Assembly: GCA_049323655.1 (NCBI GenBank)
Contig: JBMONO010000037.1
Span: 1-41,952 of the forward strand
From: DB1 sp049323655
GTDB taxonomy: Bacteria; Desulfobacterota; Desulfobulbia; Desulfobulbales; SURF-16
Direction: 5' to 3'
DNA: 41,952 nucleotides
In this document: positions 1 through 7,929 of the stretch, one piece after another
How positions within the stretch are numbered: the stretch's first letter is position 1
Layout: each line of letters opens with the position of its first letter
Program-made: the position numbers and the translations under genes
The notes under the pieces: generated by a model
What the model saw: the letters and a program-made list of their open reading frames with translations, nothing else
Told to the model about the DNA's origin: nothing
Database searches by the model: none

Positions 1-59
1 GTATAAGTTTTGTATTGATTTTTGTGGTTTCGATGATTAAGAGAACAACAGACGCTCGA

Positions 60-305
60 AACATGATTGTCTCGTAAATCTGCAAAATGGCAGGCGGGAA
101 AGTAATGCAAGGAGTTACAAAACATGGTCCATCGGAATCGTGGCTTTTTGCGATTGCGACAAACATGATGGTCTCGTAAAAAGTGAAAATTAACCACAGA
201 GACCGCAGAGCGCACAGAGATAACTGATTATAATTAAAGATGTTTTCTCTGCGTTCTCAGTGCGCTCTGTGGTGAAAAAAGACTTTTTACGGGTTTGTCA
301 AACAT
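60..305 (+). repeat. Composite inverted-repeat (MITE-like) element, copy 1 (A-B)
   Basis: Two non-coding modules stand side by side. Module A is 65-161 and module B is 167-300. The 5-mer AACAT occurs at 60-64, 162-166 and 301-305, that is before, between and after the modules, like a target-site duplication present three times. Module B has imperfect terminal inverted repeats around the core CGTAAAAAGT and internal arms of ACCACAGAG type, so the transcript could fold into a long hairpin. No ORF or transposase is present. Bases 1-59 hold nothing I can recognise. Confidence 0.85.
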
Positions 306-354
306 GGTCCGGGCCAACGGAGAGGGATGAGGCGGATCGGTATGGAGGTAACTC

Positions 355-1563
355 ATGAACAGGGTGAAGGAAACGAGCAGGGCGGTGATTGAATTTGTCG
401 TGGAATGGAACAGCTGCGACTGTCGGCACAGGGACTCTTTCTGGGCGGAAAATGTCAGCATGTGGCGGGACTGTCTGCCGCTGGATCTTGACGTCCGTCT
501 GATAGGCAAAGAGGCCGGAGACAGCGTGGATGTTGAGATTGACCCGCAGGAATTTCATCAGCCGTATGCGGTCGGGAAACGGGTTCTGATCCGGCCGGAT
601 CAGTTTTGTGACATCCTTGCCGGAGGTGACACGGTGGCTCTTCATCCCGGTCGTTACTATCCCCAGGGACTGTTACGCGGGGTGAGCGCTGTTTATCCGC
701 AGAGCATGGCACCCTGTCGCTATCTTGGTCAGGAAAAGAACATGCTTTGTTTTGATCTCAATCATCCCCTGGCCGGACGGCCCTTGGTATTCAACGCCAC
801 TCTCCAGCGGGTCATACCGGTCAGGGTCGAACGGGGCGGCCGTTGCGAGGACTGGCTGGAAACGGTGACCGCAGGTGGGCCGGGTATGCAGGCCCGGGTC
901 GATCAGCAACCCAGTGATTTTTTTCCCCTTGGCTGGGCTGAGCGCCAGGATGAAAGAGAGGACCGGCTTTTTTACCACGCGCCTCGGCTGGTGAATCATA
1001 TCGACAGCGTTGCGGAGCAAACCGTGGCGGCGTTCTATGGCAACCATCTGCGACCCGGTATGCGGGTGCTTGATTTCATGGGAAGCTGGAACTCCCATCT
1101 GCCCCAAGGGCTGGATCTGGCCGGGCTGGCGGTGCTTGGCCTCAATGAGCAAGAGCTGGCCCAAAACCCTCTGGCGACCGAACGGGTGGTTCAGGATGTC
1201 AATCGACATGCGCAGCTGCCCTTTGCCGACCGCCGCTTTGATGCCGTTATCTGTAGCATGTCGGTGGAGTATCTGATCAATCCTCGTCTTGTTTTCCGTG
1301 AACTGTCCCGGGTGCTGACTGACAATGGTCTGCTCCTCGTCACCTTCTCAAACCGCTGGTTCCCGTCCAAGGCAATCCGTTTGTGGGGGGAGTTGCATGA
1401 GTTTGAGCGGATGGGGCTGGTGCTGGAGTTGTTCCGCGAATGCGGCTGTTTTACCGATCTGCATACCTGGTCGCGCCGGGGAATGCCGCGGCCGGCCGAT
1501 GACGCCCACGGTGATCTGCCGTTGAGCGATCCCGTTTATCTCGTCGGCGGGCGGAAAATCTGA
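355..1563 (+). CDS. FKBP/SlyD-like domain fused to a SAM-dependent methyltransferase
   Basis: This 402-residue protein has two parts. Residues about 8-155 resemble a SlyD/FKBP-type domain, most clearly NHPLAGRPL near residue 136, which matches the NHPLAGK motif of SlyD insert-in-flap domains. Residues about 215-400 form a class I methyltransferase: a degenerate SAM motif (VLDFMGSW, about 238), an acidic/Asn stretch after strand 2, and FDAVICSMSVEYL as motif IV. The substrate is unknown. The ATG has a good GGAGG six bases upstream, and the start lies 50 bp after composite repeat copy 1. A MerR-B12 regulator follows after 17 bp, so the two are probably co-transcribed. The domain calls are fairly secure; the biological role is not. 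Confidence 0.75.
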   Translation: MNRVKETSRAVIEFVVEWNSCDCRHRDSFWAENVSMWRDCLPLDLDVRLIGKEAGDSVDVEIDPQEFHQPYAVGKRVLIRPDQFCDILAGGDTVALHPGRYYPQGLLRGVSAVYPQSMAPCRYLGQEKNMLCFDLNHPLAGRPLVFNATLQRVIPVRVERGGRCEDWLETVTAGGPGMQARVDQQPSDFFPLGWAERQDEREDRLFYHAPRLVNHIDSVAEQTVAAFYGNHLRPGMRVLDFMGSWNSHLPQGLDLAGLAVLGLNEQELAQNPLATERVVQDVNRHAQLPFADRRFDAVICSMSVEYLINPRLVFRELSRVLTDNGLLLVTFSNRWFPSKAIRLWGELHEFERMGLVLELFRECGCFTDLHTWSRRGMPRPADDAHGDLPLSDPVYLVGGRKI

Positions 1564-1580
1564 AAGGGAATACGAAGAAG

Positions 1581-2603
1581 ATGTACAAGATCGGCACCTT
1601 GGCAAAGATCACCGGCTTTTCATCCACTCTGTTGCGCGCCTGGGAAAAACGGTATGGGTTGCTGCGACCGCTGCGTGGTCCTGGTGGGCAGCGGCTCTAC
1701 GGTGAAGAGGATCTGCGGCTGCTGGAGCTGATCAGAAAGGAGTTCGCCCGGGGCAGAAGAATCGGCGAGGTCGTGGCAATGGGGCCAGACCGGCTCCGCG
1801 CCGCAGCCATGGAGAAACCGGTCGCTGCCGGCGGATTGCCGTTTGTTGGCGATGACAGCGAGACCGATGACCTGGCGTCCGCACAATTCATGCAGGCTCT
1901 GCTGGCCGCGGCTGCAGCCCTTGATGGGGTGTCGTTGCGCGGGGGGCTCGATGCCCTTTTTTCCACGCTCAGTGCCGACAAGGCGGTTTACCGGGTGCTT
2001 GTTCCTGCCTTACATCAGCTTGGCGAGGAGTGGGGGGCCGGGCGGATCAGTGTGGCGGCGGAACATCTGGCCGCTAACCTGATTGAGGCGCGTCTGCTCG
2101 GGTTGATCGAGACGCTGCGCCGCGCTGCCGGGCGGACGCTGGGCCCGGAAACGGCCCTTTGCTGCTGTTTCCCGGAAGAAGAGCACCGGATCGGCATGGC
2201 AATCGTCGCCTATTGTCTGGTGCGGCAGGGGTGGGATGCGATCTTTCTCGGCGCATCGCTGCCCTTTGCCGATCTTGATGACGCCCTCCAACGACTCCGG
2301 CCGGCCACGGTCTGGCTCTCCGTCACCAGCGTCGATCTCTATCAACGGTACTGTAATGATCTGTTCGCCCTGGCAGGCTGCTATCCGCAGGTCCGTTTTG
2401 TCGTCGGCGGCCAGGCAATCACCGAGGATGCCGCCGCTGCCCGGCAGCCAAACTGTCTGCTTTCCCGGCAGCCATGCCTGTTACCCGGCGGATTGCAGGA
2501 GCTGTTGGCCCGTCTCTGGCTGGCCCCGGGCAAAGGTGATGGGGCCGATGGAATAAACGTCAAAGACTGTCGCGCCCTTGATTCGCGGTACAGGGATGAT
2601 TAG
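1581..2603 (+). CDS. MerR-family regulator with cobalamin-binding domain (CarH/LitR-like)
   Basis: The 340-residue protein starts with a MerR winged-helix DNA-binding domain (IGTLAKITGFSSTLLRAWEKRYG, shortened here to its key element RAWEKRYG at about 20-27). A B12-binding module follows. The four-helix part carries W-x9-EH (W151, E161, H162), and the Rossmann part carries E200-x-H202-x-x-G205 with later VTS and VGGQA elements. These are the cobalamin-binding signatures of CarH, where AdoCbl acts as a light sensor. The residue after W151 is Gly; in Thermus CarH this position is the His that coordinates cobalt after illumination, so light switching may be altered or absent. It probably controls its own operon or the adjacent promoter. 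The family call is strong; photoreception is inferred. Confidence 0.88.
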   Translation: MYKIGTLAKITGFSSTLLRAWEKRYGLLRPLRGPGGQRLYGEEDLRLLELIRKEFARGRRIGEVVAMGPDRLRAAAMEKPVAAGGLPFVGDDSETDDLASAQFMQALLAAAAALDGVSLRGGLDALFSTLSADKAVYRVLVPALHQLGEEWGAGRISVAAEHLAANLIEARLLGLIETLRRAAGRTLGPETALCCCFPEEEHRIGMAIVAYCLVRQGWDAIFLGASLPFADLDDALQRLRPATVWLSVTSVDLYQRYCNDLFALAGCYPQVRFVVGGQAITEDAAAARQPNCLLSRQPCLLPGGLQELLARLWLAPGKGDGADGINVKDCRALDSRYRDD

Positions 2604-2658
2604 TTTTTAAGAAAATTATTAATTACTAAATTTTTCCTGTGTTTTCACGGAGGCCAAC

Positions 2659-2949
2659 ATGAATGTCTTTGAATACTGCCGCACGGTTGTGACGGAACTG
2701 GAAAGCTGGCGAAAGCGGCTTGCCGTACTGGATAACAGAATTGCCTTGTGTCAGGCAAAGGGCGGGATAAAGGGGGATGTCGAGGAGTTGCATATGGTGA
2801 TTGCCGAGATCGACAACCGGGTCCATGCCCTGCGCAATGCCTGTCCCATCTCACTGCGGCCGTTTTCCGGCGCCGAAGGCGTCGGGCCGGTGACCATCAA
2901 CTGGGATGCCGCCTTGAAAACCAGGGATATCCCTGATGCAAAAAAATAA
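2659..2949 (+). CDS. Small conserved-looking protein of unknown function
   Basis: This is a 96-residue, mostly helical, charged protein with no signal peptide, membrane segment or cysteine cluster I recognise. The ATG is preceded by GGAGG at good spacing, and upstream lies an AT-rich stretch (2604-2645) that could hold a promoter. It is convergent with the FtsB-like gene: the two stop codons meet at 2949/2950 with no gap. The helical region (about residues 5-65) may form a short coiled coil. I do not recognise the family and assign no function. Confidence 0.6.
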   Translation: MNVFEYCRTVVTELESWRKRLAVLDNRIALCQAKGGIKGDVEELHMVIAEIDNRVHALRNACPISLRPFSGAEGVGPVTINWDAALKTRDIPDAKK

Positions 2950-3285
2950 TCACTTGAATTCAAAAACCTTTTCGTTCTTTTTGAGAAACTTGTGGTCGCG
3001 GCGGGCGATCTCCTCCAGGTAGGAGGGGTCGTTTCTGATCTTTTCCAATGTTTGCTGGAGGACGCGATTTTCTTCCCGCAGTCTTTCATTTTCCGCCAGC
3101 ACGGCCTCTTTTTCTTTCATTACGGCGCGATAGGCAAGAAGGCCATTCGGTGAAAAGGTCAGCCAGAGGGCGATAGCAGACAACGAAAACACACACAAGA
3201 CGACCAGCCCTTTGACTTCCGTGATGTTGAGTTGCCGCAGTTTTTTTGAGGCCAGCATGGGCGCGAAATCATAGAAACGGAACAT
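2950..3285 (-). CDS. FtsB/DivIC-like septum formation initiator protein
   Basis: This 111-residue protein has the FtsB/DivIC plan. A short cytoplasmic N-terminus is followed by one membrane helix (about residues 26-44), then a periplasmic coiled coil (about 52-85) containing ENERLREENRVLQQ, and a conserved C-terminal block (DPSYLEEIAR). FtsB-type proteins bridge FtsL and FtsQ in the division complex. The gene is the last of a minus-strand run, 17 bp after ydbL. I see no strong ribosome site at ATG 3285; an internal ATG at 3258 would remove nine residues and keep the membrane helix. Confidence 0.8.
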   Translation of the reverse strand: MFRFYDFAPMLASKKLRQLNITEVKGLVVLCVFSLSAIALWLTFSPNGLLAYRAVMKEKEAVLAENERLREENRVLQQTLEKIRNDPSYLEEIARRDHKFLKKNEKVFEFK

Positions 3286-3302
3286 AGCGGTTTCTCATGG
3301 TC

Positions 3303-3683
3303 TTATTTTTGATACCAGGAACCGTCAGCCTTTTGCAGCCAGGTGCCAGGCGGCGCCTGCTCGGCGATCTGGAGGGCGCGACGTGCTCCCACCAGGCCAG
3401 GATCTACGCCCTGCTGGCGGGCAATGGTCGTGTAGACCGTGCGCCGATCGGCATTCTCCGCCTCAATGAGGGCCGCCTCCTGTCGCTTGTCGGACCGGAA
3501 TTCAAGCAGGCCGGCCCGGTTTTCTCCAACCACTCCTCTGGCTTTGAGTCCGGTGATGATCGGCAGTCTCTCCATCATCCGCTGTTTGATCTCGTCGCCC
3601 GCCCCCAGACATGAGCCGGCGAAGGAGAGCAGCGCAGTAAGCAGCACGAGCAGACGAAACAGTCCCGGCGCAGTGATCTTCAC
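3303..3683 (-). CDS. ydbL: YdbL family protein (DUF1318)
   Basis: The 126-residue exported protein starts at GTG 3683, chosen because GGAGGGAG lies about eight bases upstream. Longer in-frame starts would run back through ynbE. Residues 1-27 form a signal peptide. The mature part has the DUF1318 features: a lysine/arginine-rich region, GVVGENRAGLLE, and a C-terminal stretch ending with PPGTWLQKADGSWYQK. In E. coli, ydbH-ynbE-ydbL is one operon whose products act in phospholipid transport to the outer membrane, with YdbL proposed as a chaperone-like partner. The same order and close spacing are kept here. Confidence 0.82.
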   Translation of the reverse strand: MKITAPGLFRLLVLLTALLSFAGSCLGAGDEIKQRMMERLPIITGLKARGVVGENRAGLLEFRSDKRQEAALIEAENADRRTVYTTIARQQGVDPGLVGARRALQIAEQAPPGTWLQKADGSWYQK

Positions 3684-3699
3684 GGTGTTTCTCCCTCCG

Positions 3700-3897
3700 T
3701 TATGGTTGGGCTTTGTCAATGTCATCGAAAAAGTTATCCAGTGCCTTGTCAACCTTGATGTTGACATCGATGGTGATATGGATCGGCTTGATCTCCACCG
3801 GCGCCACCTGCACGTCATGGCGGGAATCGATTTCATGTCTGGTGCAGGCGCACAGGGCAAGAAACGGCAGGACGAGAAGCAGGGTTCTGAGTGGCAT
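3700..3897 (-). CDS. ynbE: YnbE-like lipoprotein
   Basis: This is a 65-residue lipoprotein. Starting at ATG 3897, it has a short hydrophobic signal (PLRTLLLVLPFLAL) and a lipobox LCAC, so the second Cys would be lipidated. The mature part is short and rich in alternating beta residues (PIHITIDVNIKVDKALDNFF), typical of YnbE. In E. coli, YnbE docks by beta-strand augmentation on the end of the periplasm-spanning YdbH bridge. It lies between ydbH (31 bp upstream) and ydbL (16 bp downstream). A longer in-frame start at 3975 would overlap ydbH and bury the signal peptide, so I reject it. Confidence 0.85.
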   Translation of the reverse strand: MPLRTLLLVLPFLALCACTRHEIDSRHDVQVAPVEIKPIHITIDVNIKVDKALDNFFDDIDKAQP

Positions 3898-3928
3898 CCG
3901 GCATGCTCCCGGTGTTGAGGGGAAGAGG

Positions 3929-6217
3929 TCATTGGCCGGTTGTCCGGCGCAGAAATTCCTGAATTGACTTATCATATTCGAGGAAAGTGTTCAAGGGGAA
4001 ACGAAAATTGACGTCGAGGAGAAGGGGGTGGGAGATGCCGACGGAGGTGGCCTCATCAGCAGGGAGACGGCGGAAGGAGCCGTTGGCGCTGTCGTAGGCA
4101 AAGGGCAGAGGGGCGGCTGGTTTTCCATCCAGTTTGAGCTGCATGAGCAGGGCGTCGTTTTCGCTGACCAGATGCAGTTTTGCCCAGTTATAGGAGAAAT
4201 GACGAAGGGCCTCCCTGGTGAAATCGAGCTGGCTGTATTGCACGGTGGCCGCCGGCATGACCTGGGTGAGAAAATCGCCTCCTGCGATGCGGATGACGCC
4301 CCCCTCACCCGGGGTGGAATAGAGGAAGCTGGGAGCAAAACGGATGGTGCCGTTGCTGAACAGGATGGGAATGCGACCGTTGACCGTCCCGTTGCCCTCG
4401 ACGTTGTCAATTCCGGCCAGGCCGAGGATGGTGGCCAGCCGCAGTCTGTTGCCGTACAGCACCACCTCCGGAGGAGAGGTTGCGCCGGCAAAGCGCAGGG
4501 CATGGGCGGAAAGCGTGCCGCCGGCCCAGTGCAGATCCGCCGTTTCGAGCAGCAGGGATCGCGGAGATTCGATGGTGAAGGTGACGTTGCCGCCATCCCA
4601 GCGTAGCTTGCCCATTTCTCCGTCGGTGAAGGTCAGCCGCTGGCCGGGTGCACTGCGGATGGTTGGCAATTCAGGGAAGGTGAGGGTGCAGGCGATGCCG
4701 CTCATCGTGAGTTTCCTGTCTGGGAGAATGATTTTACCTTCAGATAGCGAAAGGGTCGCATTGCCGGTCAGGTTTCCGTCGGTGATGCGCGCGACGGCGT
4801 GGCCGGCCAGGGTGCCGCTGACGTTCGCTTCGGGGGCGGACGTGACAAGGGCAGCCGGCGAGAAATCCCGCAGTTGCAGGGCAGGGAGATCGATCTGCAG
4901 ATCGATGCGCGACACGGTGTCGGCAAAATCACCGGTCAGGCTGGTGGCTGCCGTTGCCCCGGGCAGAAGATCGGTGGCAACAGCACCAGTCATGGCAATA
5001 CCGTGTTCCAGTTGGCGGACCTGACCTTTGAAACGGCCGACAAGAGTGTTCTCCCGGCGCAGATCGAATCCCGTCTGTCCCGCCTCTGTTCCAATTGCGA
5101 ACGGCCAGGAAAAAGGCAGACGGAACTGGAGATTCGTGATGGCGATGCTTTTATCTGCCCGGGCAAGGGAACCATCGTTCAGACTGATCTCGCCCTGCAG
5201 GCGAGGGGTGTTGGTTGCGGGCTGTGGGGAGGCGATGGCAAGGCTCGTTTCCAGCCTCATCCCGCCGATGTGCAACGAATAGGGAGTCGCCCCGGCATGG
5301 AGGAGGACGGCAACCGGCTCGCTGTCGAGGGCGATGCGCAGCGGCAGGCCGCTTGCCTGCTGGTTGGCGGACAGGGCAACGGTAAGGGGCGCCTCGTCAG
5401 CACCGGCAGCGACGAAGGCTGGACCGGGGTGCAGGGTGACGGTGCCGGTCATTTCCCGGAGAATGAAGGGCTGCAGGCCGATGCGGACGGCAGCGGTGAT
5501 CGTCAGGGCGGTGCTGGTGTTGATTTTGGCCAGCAACGGGACAAAGGCGGCAAACCGGTGCGGATGCAGATTCGCCCCGGTCAGGTTTATCTCCAGGGCA
5601 TCCGGGGCAGTACCATAGTGGCCGGCCAGCAGGATGGGTTCGTTGTCGGGATCAAGGGTCAGTTGGAAGGCAGGTTGCTCCGGAGCGGTCAGATCGATCT
5701 CCGCGGCAAAGGGCAGACGGATGACACCCCGGTCGGTCCGGCAGATAATGGCGGCCTGCCGGATGCTGATCTGTCGCGGAAAAAAGGCGGGCAATCCGGT
5801 CGGCCCAGCAGTGGCCTTCTGAACCTGTTGCCCCTTCAGCAGCTTGTTGAATCCGGCGTCGCCGATGAGCAGGTTGCCATCGGAAAACCGACAGCGCATC
5901 TCCACCCCGCTTAAAGTGAGACGGTCGATCCGGCCGCGCAGCAGGTTGCCTGCGGAGTAGTCCACCGCCACGGAGGCAATGTGGAGCACGGGATTATCGG
6001 TCAGCCCGATCACTATTTCGCTCTGCAGCCGACCGGGACCGACCAGTACCGGCCGCACCTGCAGGGTGGTGAGGCCGTGTTCTGCGGCCAGTTCGGGCAG
6101 CAAGCGGCCGGTGAGAAAGGCCGGAGCAACAATGGTCAGCCCGGCCCACAGGAGCAGAGGGACGGCAGCAAGCAGCAGCCCTGCCGTCAGAAGAAGATGT
6201 CTGGTGCGTGCGGTCAT
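3929..6217 (-). CDS. ydbH: YdbH family AsmA/TamB-like intermembrane lipid transport protein
   Basis: This 762-residue protein has one N-terminal membrane helix (about residues 7-30) and a long periplasmic region rich in beta-strands, as in AsmA-like bridge proteins. The C-terminal part (about 560-760) contains the conserved YdbH elements: LDFTREALRHFSYNWAKL, LKLDGKPAAPLPFAYD, and the closing LLLDVNFRFPLNTFLEYD. The E. coli homologue is one of three redundant proteins (with TamB and YhdP) that carry phospholipid between the membranes. It heads the ydbH-ynbE-ydbL set. No clear ribosome site precedes ATG 6217. The length fits a shorter version of the about 880-residue E. coli protein. Confidence 0.85.
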   Translation of the reverse strand: MTARTRHLLLTAGLLLAAVPLLLWAGLTIVAPAFLTGRLLPELAAEHGLTTLQVRPVLVGPGRLQSEIVIGLTDNPVLHIASVAVDYSAGNLLRGRIDRLTLSGVEMRCRFSDGNLLIGDAGFNKLLKGQQVQKATAGPTGLPAFFPRQISIRQAAIICRTDRGVIRLPFAAEIDLTAPEQPAFQLTLDPDNEPILLAGHYGTAPDALEINLTGANLHPHRFAAFVPLLAKINTSTALTITAAVRIGLQPFILREMTGTVTLHPGPAFVAAGADEAPLTVALSANQQASGLPLRIALDSEPVAVLLHAGATPYSLHIGGMRLETSLAIASPQPATNTPRLQGEISLNDGSLARADKSIAITNLQFRLPFSWPFAIGTEAGQTGFDLRRENTLVGRFKGQVRQLEHGIAMTGAVATDLLPGATAATSLTGDFADTVSRIDLQIDLPALQLRDFSPAALVTSAPEANVSGTLAGHAVARITDGNLTGNATLSLSEGKIILPDRKLTMSGIACTLTFPELPTIRSAPGQRLTFTDGEMGKLRWDGGNVTFTIESPRSLLLETADLHWAGGTLSAHALRFAGATSPPEVVLYGNRLRLATILGLAGIDNVEGNGTVNGRIPILFSNGTIRFAPSFLYSTPGEGGVIRIAGGDFLTQVMPAATVQYSQLDFTREALRHFSYNWAKLHLVSENDALLMQLKLDGKPAAPLPFAYDSANGSFRRLPADEATSVGISHPLLLDVNFRFPLNTFLEYDKSIQEFLRRTTGQ

Positions 6218-6274
6218 GGTGTGCGAACAAGAGGTGGCGTGACGACAGGCAACCCTGCCGGCAAAAACGAATTC

Positions 6275-7018
6275 CTATTCGATGTTCATCAGTTTGAGGA
6301 TGACTATCCCGGTCTCATAGAGCAGATAAAGCGGACCGCCCATGAGCAGCATGTTGACCACGTCGGGGGTCGGGGTCAGCAGGGCGGCGACGATACTGAT
6401 GGCAAGCACTGCATATCGCCGGTTTTTGGCAAAGGTGGCGCGGGGGCAGACCCCGGTCCGGGCGAAAAAGATCATGAAGATCGGCAGTTCGAAGATGAGA
6501 CCGAAAGCAAGGACAAAGGCGGTGACAAAGGAAACGAATCGTCCCACCGAGATGACCGGCTGGATCTGTTCCGACTCGAAACCGAGCAGGAAAGTGATGC
6601 CGAAGGGCAGGGTGACGAAATAGCAGAACAGGGCGCCGCCGTAAAAGAGCAGACAGGTGAAGAGGATAAAGGCGATCTGTGTTTTCCTGCTCAGGGCAAA
6701 GGGGCGGGCCATGGCCCGCCAGAAACAGGTGACGATCCAGGGCATGAGAACAAAGAGGGTGGTGAACAGGGCCAGCCTGACGTGGGCGAGAAAGGGTTCG
6801 GCCACGGTGAAGAAGGCGAGTTTCTGGTTGAGATGAGCCTGGATGGCGGTAAAAATGGCGGGTGAGAGAAAATAAAACGCTAAGGTGCCGATGCCGATCC
6901 CCAGGAGAAGCGACAGGATGGTTTTGCGCAGTTCCAGAAGAAAGCCGACCAGTTTCCTGCCGGGAGGAAGCAACTCATGGCGCGATTCGTTGCGGACTGG
7001 CAGGGCGGCTTGGCTCAC
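6275..7018 (-). CDS. tatC: Twin-arginine translocase subunit TatC
   Basis: This is the multi-spanning core of the Tat pathway, which exports folded, cofactor-loaded proteins after recognising the RR signal peptide. The 247-residue protein has about six membrane helices. Conserved elements are EPFLAHVRLA in the first periplasmic loop, the membrane Glu in FGLIFELPIF, and the C-terminal LTPTPDVVNMLL followed by LYLLYETGI. I chose GTG 7018 because GAGGAG sits eight bases upstream; GTG 7027 is also in frame but touches that site. No tatA or tatB lies nearby. It is 57 bp upstream of ydbH on the same strand. Confidence 0.92.
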   Translation of the reverse strand: MSQAALPVRNESRHELLPPGRKLVGFLLELRKTILSLLLGIGIGTLAFYFLSPAIFTAIQAHLNQKLAFFTVAEPFLAHVRLALFTTLFVLMPWIVTCFWRAMARPFALSRKTQIAFILFTCLLFYGGALFCYFVTLPFGITFLLGFESEQIQPVISVGRFVSFVTAFVLAFGLIFELPIFMIFFARTGVCPRATFAKNRRYAVLAISIVAALLTPTPDVVNMLLMGGPLYLLYETGIVILKLMNIE

Positions 7019-7098
7019 GGGGGGCACTCCTCGTCAGCGGGACCGGTTATTGAAAGCGACGGCAAAGAAGGCTGCTGTTGCCCGGCCACTGATGCAAT

Positions 7099-7215
7099 GA
7101 TGGTTTTGTAAACTGAAAATCGACTACAAAAACCACGGTGGACACAAAGATAACTGGCTGTCATTTGAAATATTTCTCTGTGCTCTCACTGGTAAAAAGG
7201 ACTTTTTACGTTGTC
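7099..7215 (+). repeat. Degenerate module-B element
   Basis: This is a decayed relative of module B: it begins GATGGTTTTGTAAACTG, has a weakened CCACGG arm, keeps TTTCTCTGTGCTCTC in the second arm, and ends with GGACTTTTTACG and TTGTC. No flanking duplication is left (GCAAT on the left, CTCAC on the right), so it is probably an old insertion. It lies between the tatC start and the ykgJ stop and fills most of that gap. Confidence 0.65.
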
Positions 7216-7216
7216 C

Positions 7217-7921
7217 TCACGGGAAAAGACAACCGATCAGCCGGCTTACCGCCGACCGGAGTATTTCCAGGTCGGTCATACCGTCCATGTCGATGTCGCT
7301 GCTGCGGCCCCATTCCTCCAGATTGTAAAGCGTTGCCAGATACAGGTCGCGCTGCTCCGGCCCGGGGCGAAAACCCTGCCTGATCCGTTCATGCTGGAGC
7401 AGGGGGATAAGTATGTCGTTGGCAGCATAGTAGTCGGCAAGACCCTGACCGGCAATCCAGCGGTCCAGGGTCAGATCCGTCGGTTCGGCAAAGCCCCGGC
7501 AGTGGGGCTCGGTCAGCAGCACAAAAAAAACATGGTCGGTGCCGCTGTCATCGCGCCACGCTCCTCGGCCCAGCGGATAGGTGCGGCAGGCGGCGGGCCG
7601 GTTCGGATAGACCCGGCAGCCCTGCGCCGAGATAAAGGGGCAGGATGCCCTGCCGTCATCCACCATGCCGAGGTAAACCTGGGGAAAGATTGCATCCTCC
7701 GCGCTTTCGACAACGGCGTAGCGTTCGAGAAAGCGCCGACCTGACATGCCGAGTTCCCTGGCCAGCCGCAGCACGTCGTAAGGGGAGAGGGCAAGTTCAA
7801 GCTGGCGGCAGCACTCGGTGAAGCAGGGCACGCCCGGATGGCAGGCAAAGCTGAAATGCTCGCCTTCCCGCAAGCGGCGGACATGGTCCGGCAAACGAAG
7901 ATCGGGTTCCCGGACTGGCAT
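7217..7921 (-). CDS. YkgJ family cysteine-cluster protein
   Basis: This 234-residue protein has the YkgJ (UPF0153) cysteine pattern: FACHPGVPCFTECC near the N-terminus, then CPFI...GCRVYPNRPAACRTYPLG. These Cys are thought to bind zinc or an Fe-S cluster; the function of the family is unknown. I report ATG 7921. A TTG at 7933 is also in frame, has AGAGG close upstream, and would overlap the secDF stop codon by two bases, so translational coupling with secDF is likely either way. The C-terminal half (about 130-230) is less conserved. Confidence 0.85.
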   Translation of the reverse strand: MPVREPDLRLPDHVRRLREGEHFSFACHPGVPCFTECCRQLELALSPYDVLRLARELGMSGRRFLERYAVVESAEDAIFPQVYLGMVDDGRASCPFISAQGCRVYPNRPAACRTYPLGRGAWRDDSGTDHVFFVLLTEPHCRGFAEPTDLTLDRWIAGQGLADYYAANDILIPLLQHERIRQGFRPGPEQRDLYLATLYNLEEWGRSSDIDMDGMTDLEILRSAVSRLIGCLFP

Positions 7922-7929
7922 CAGCAGGT

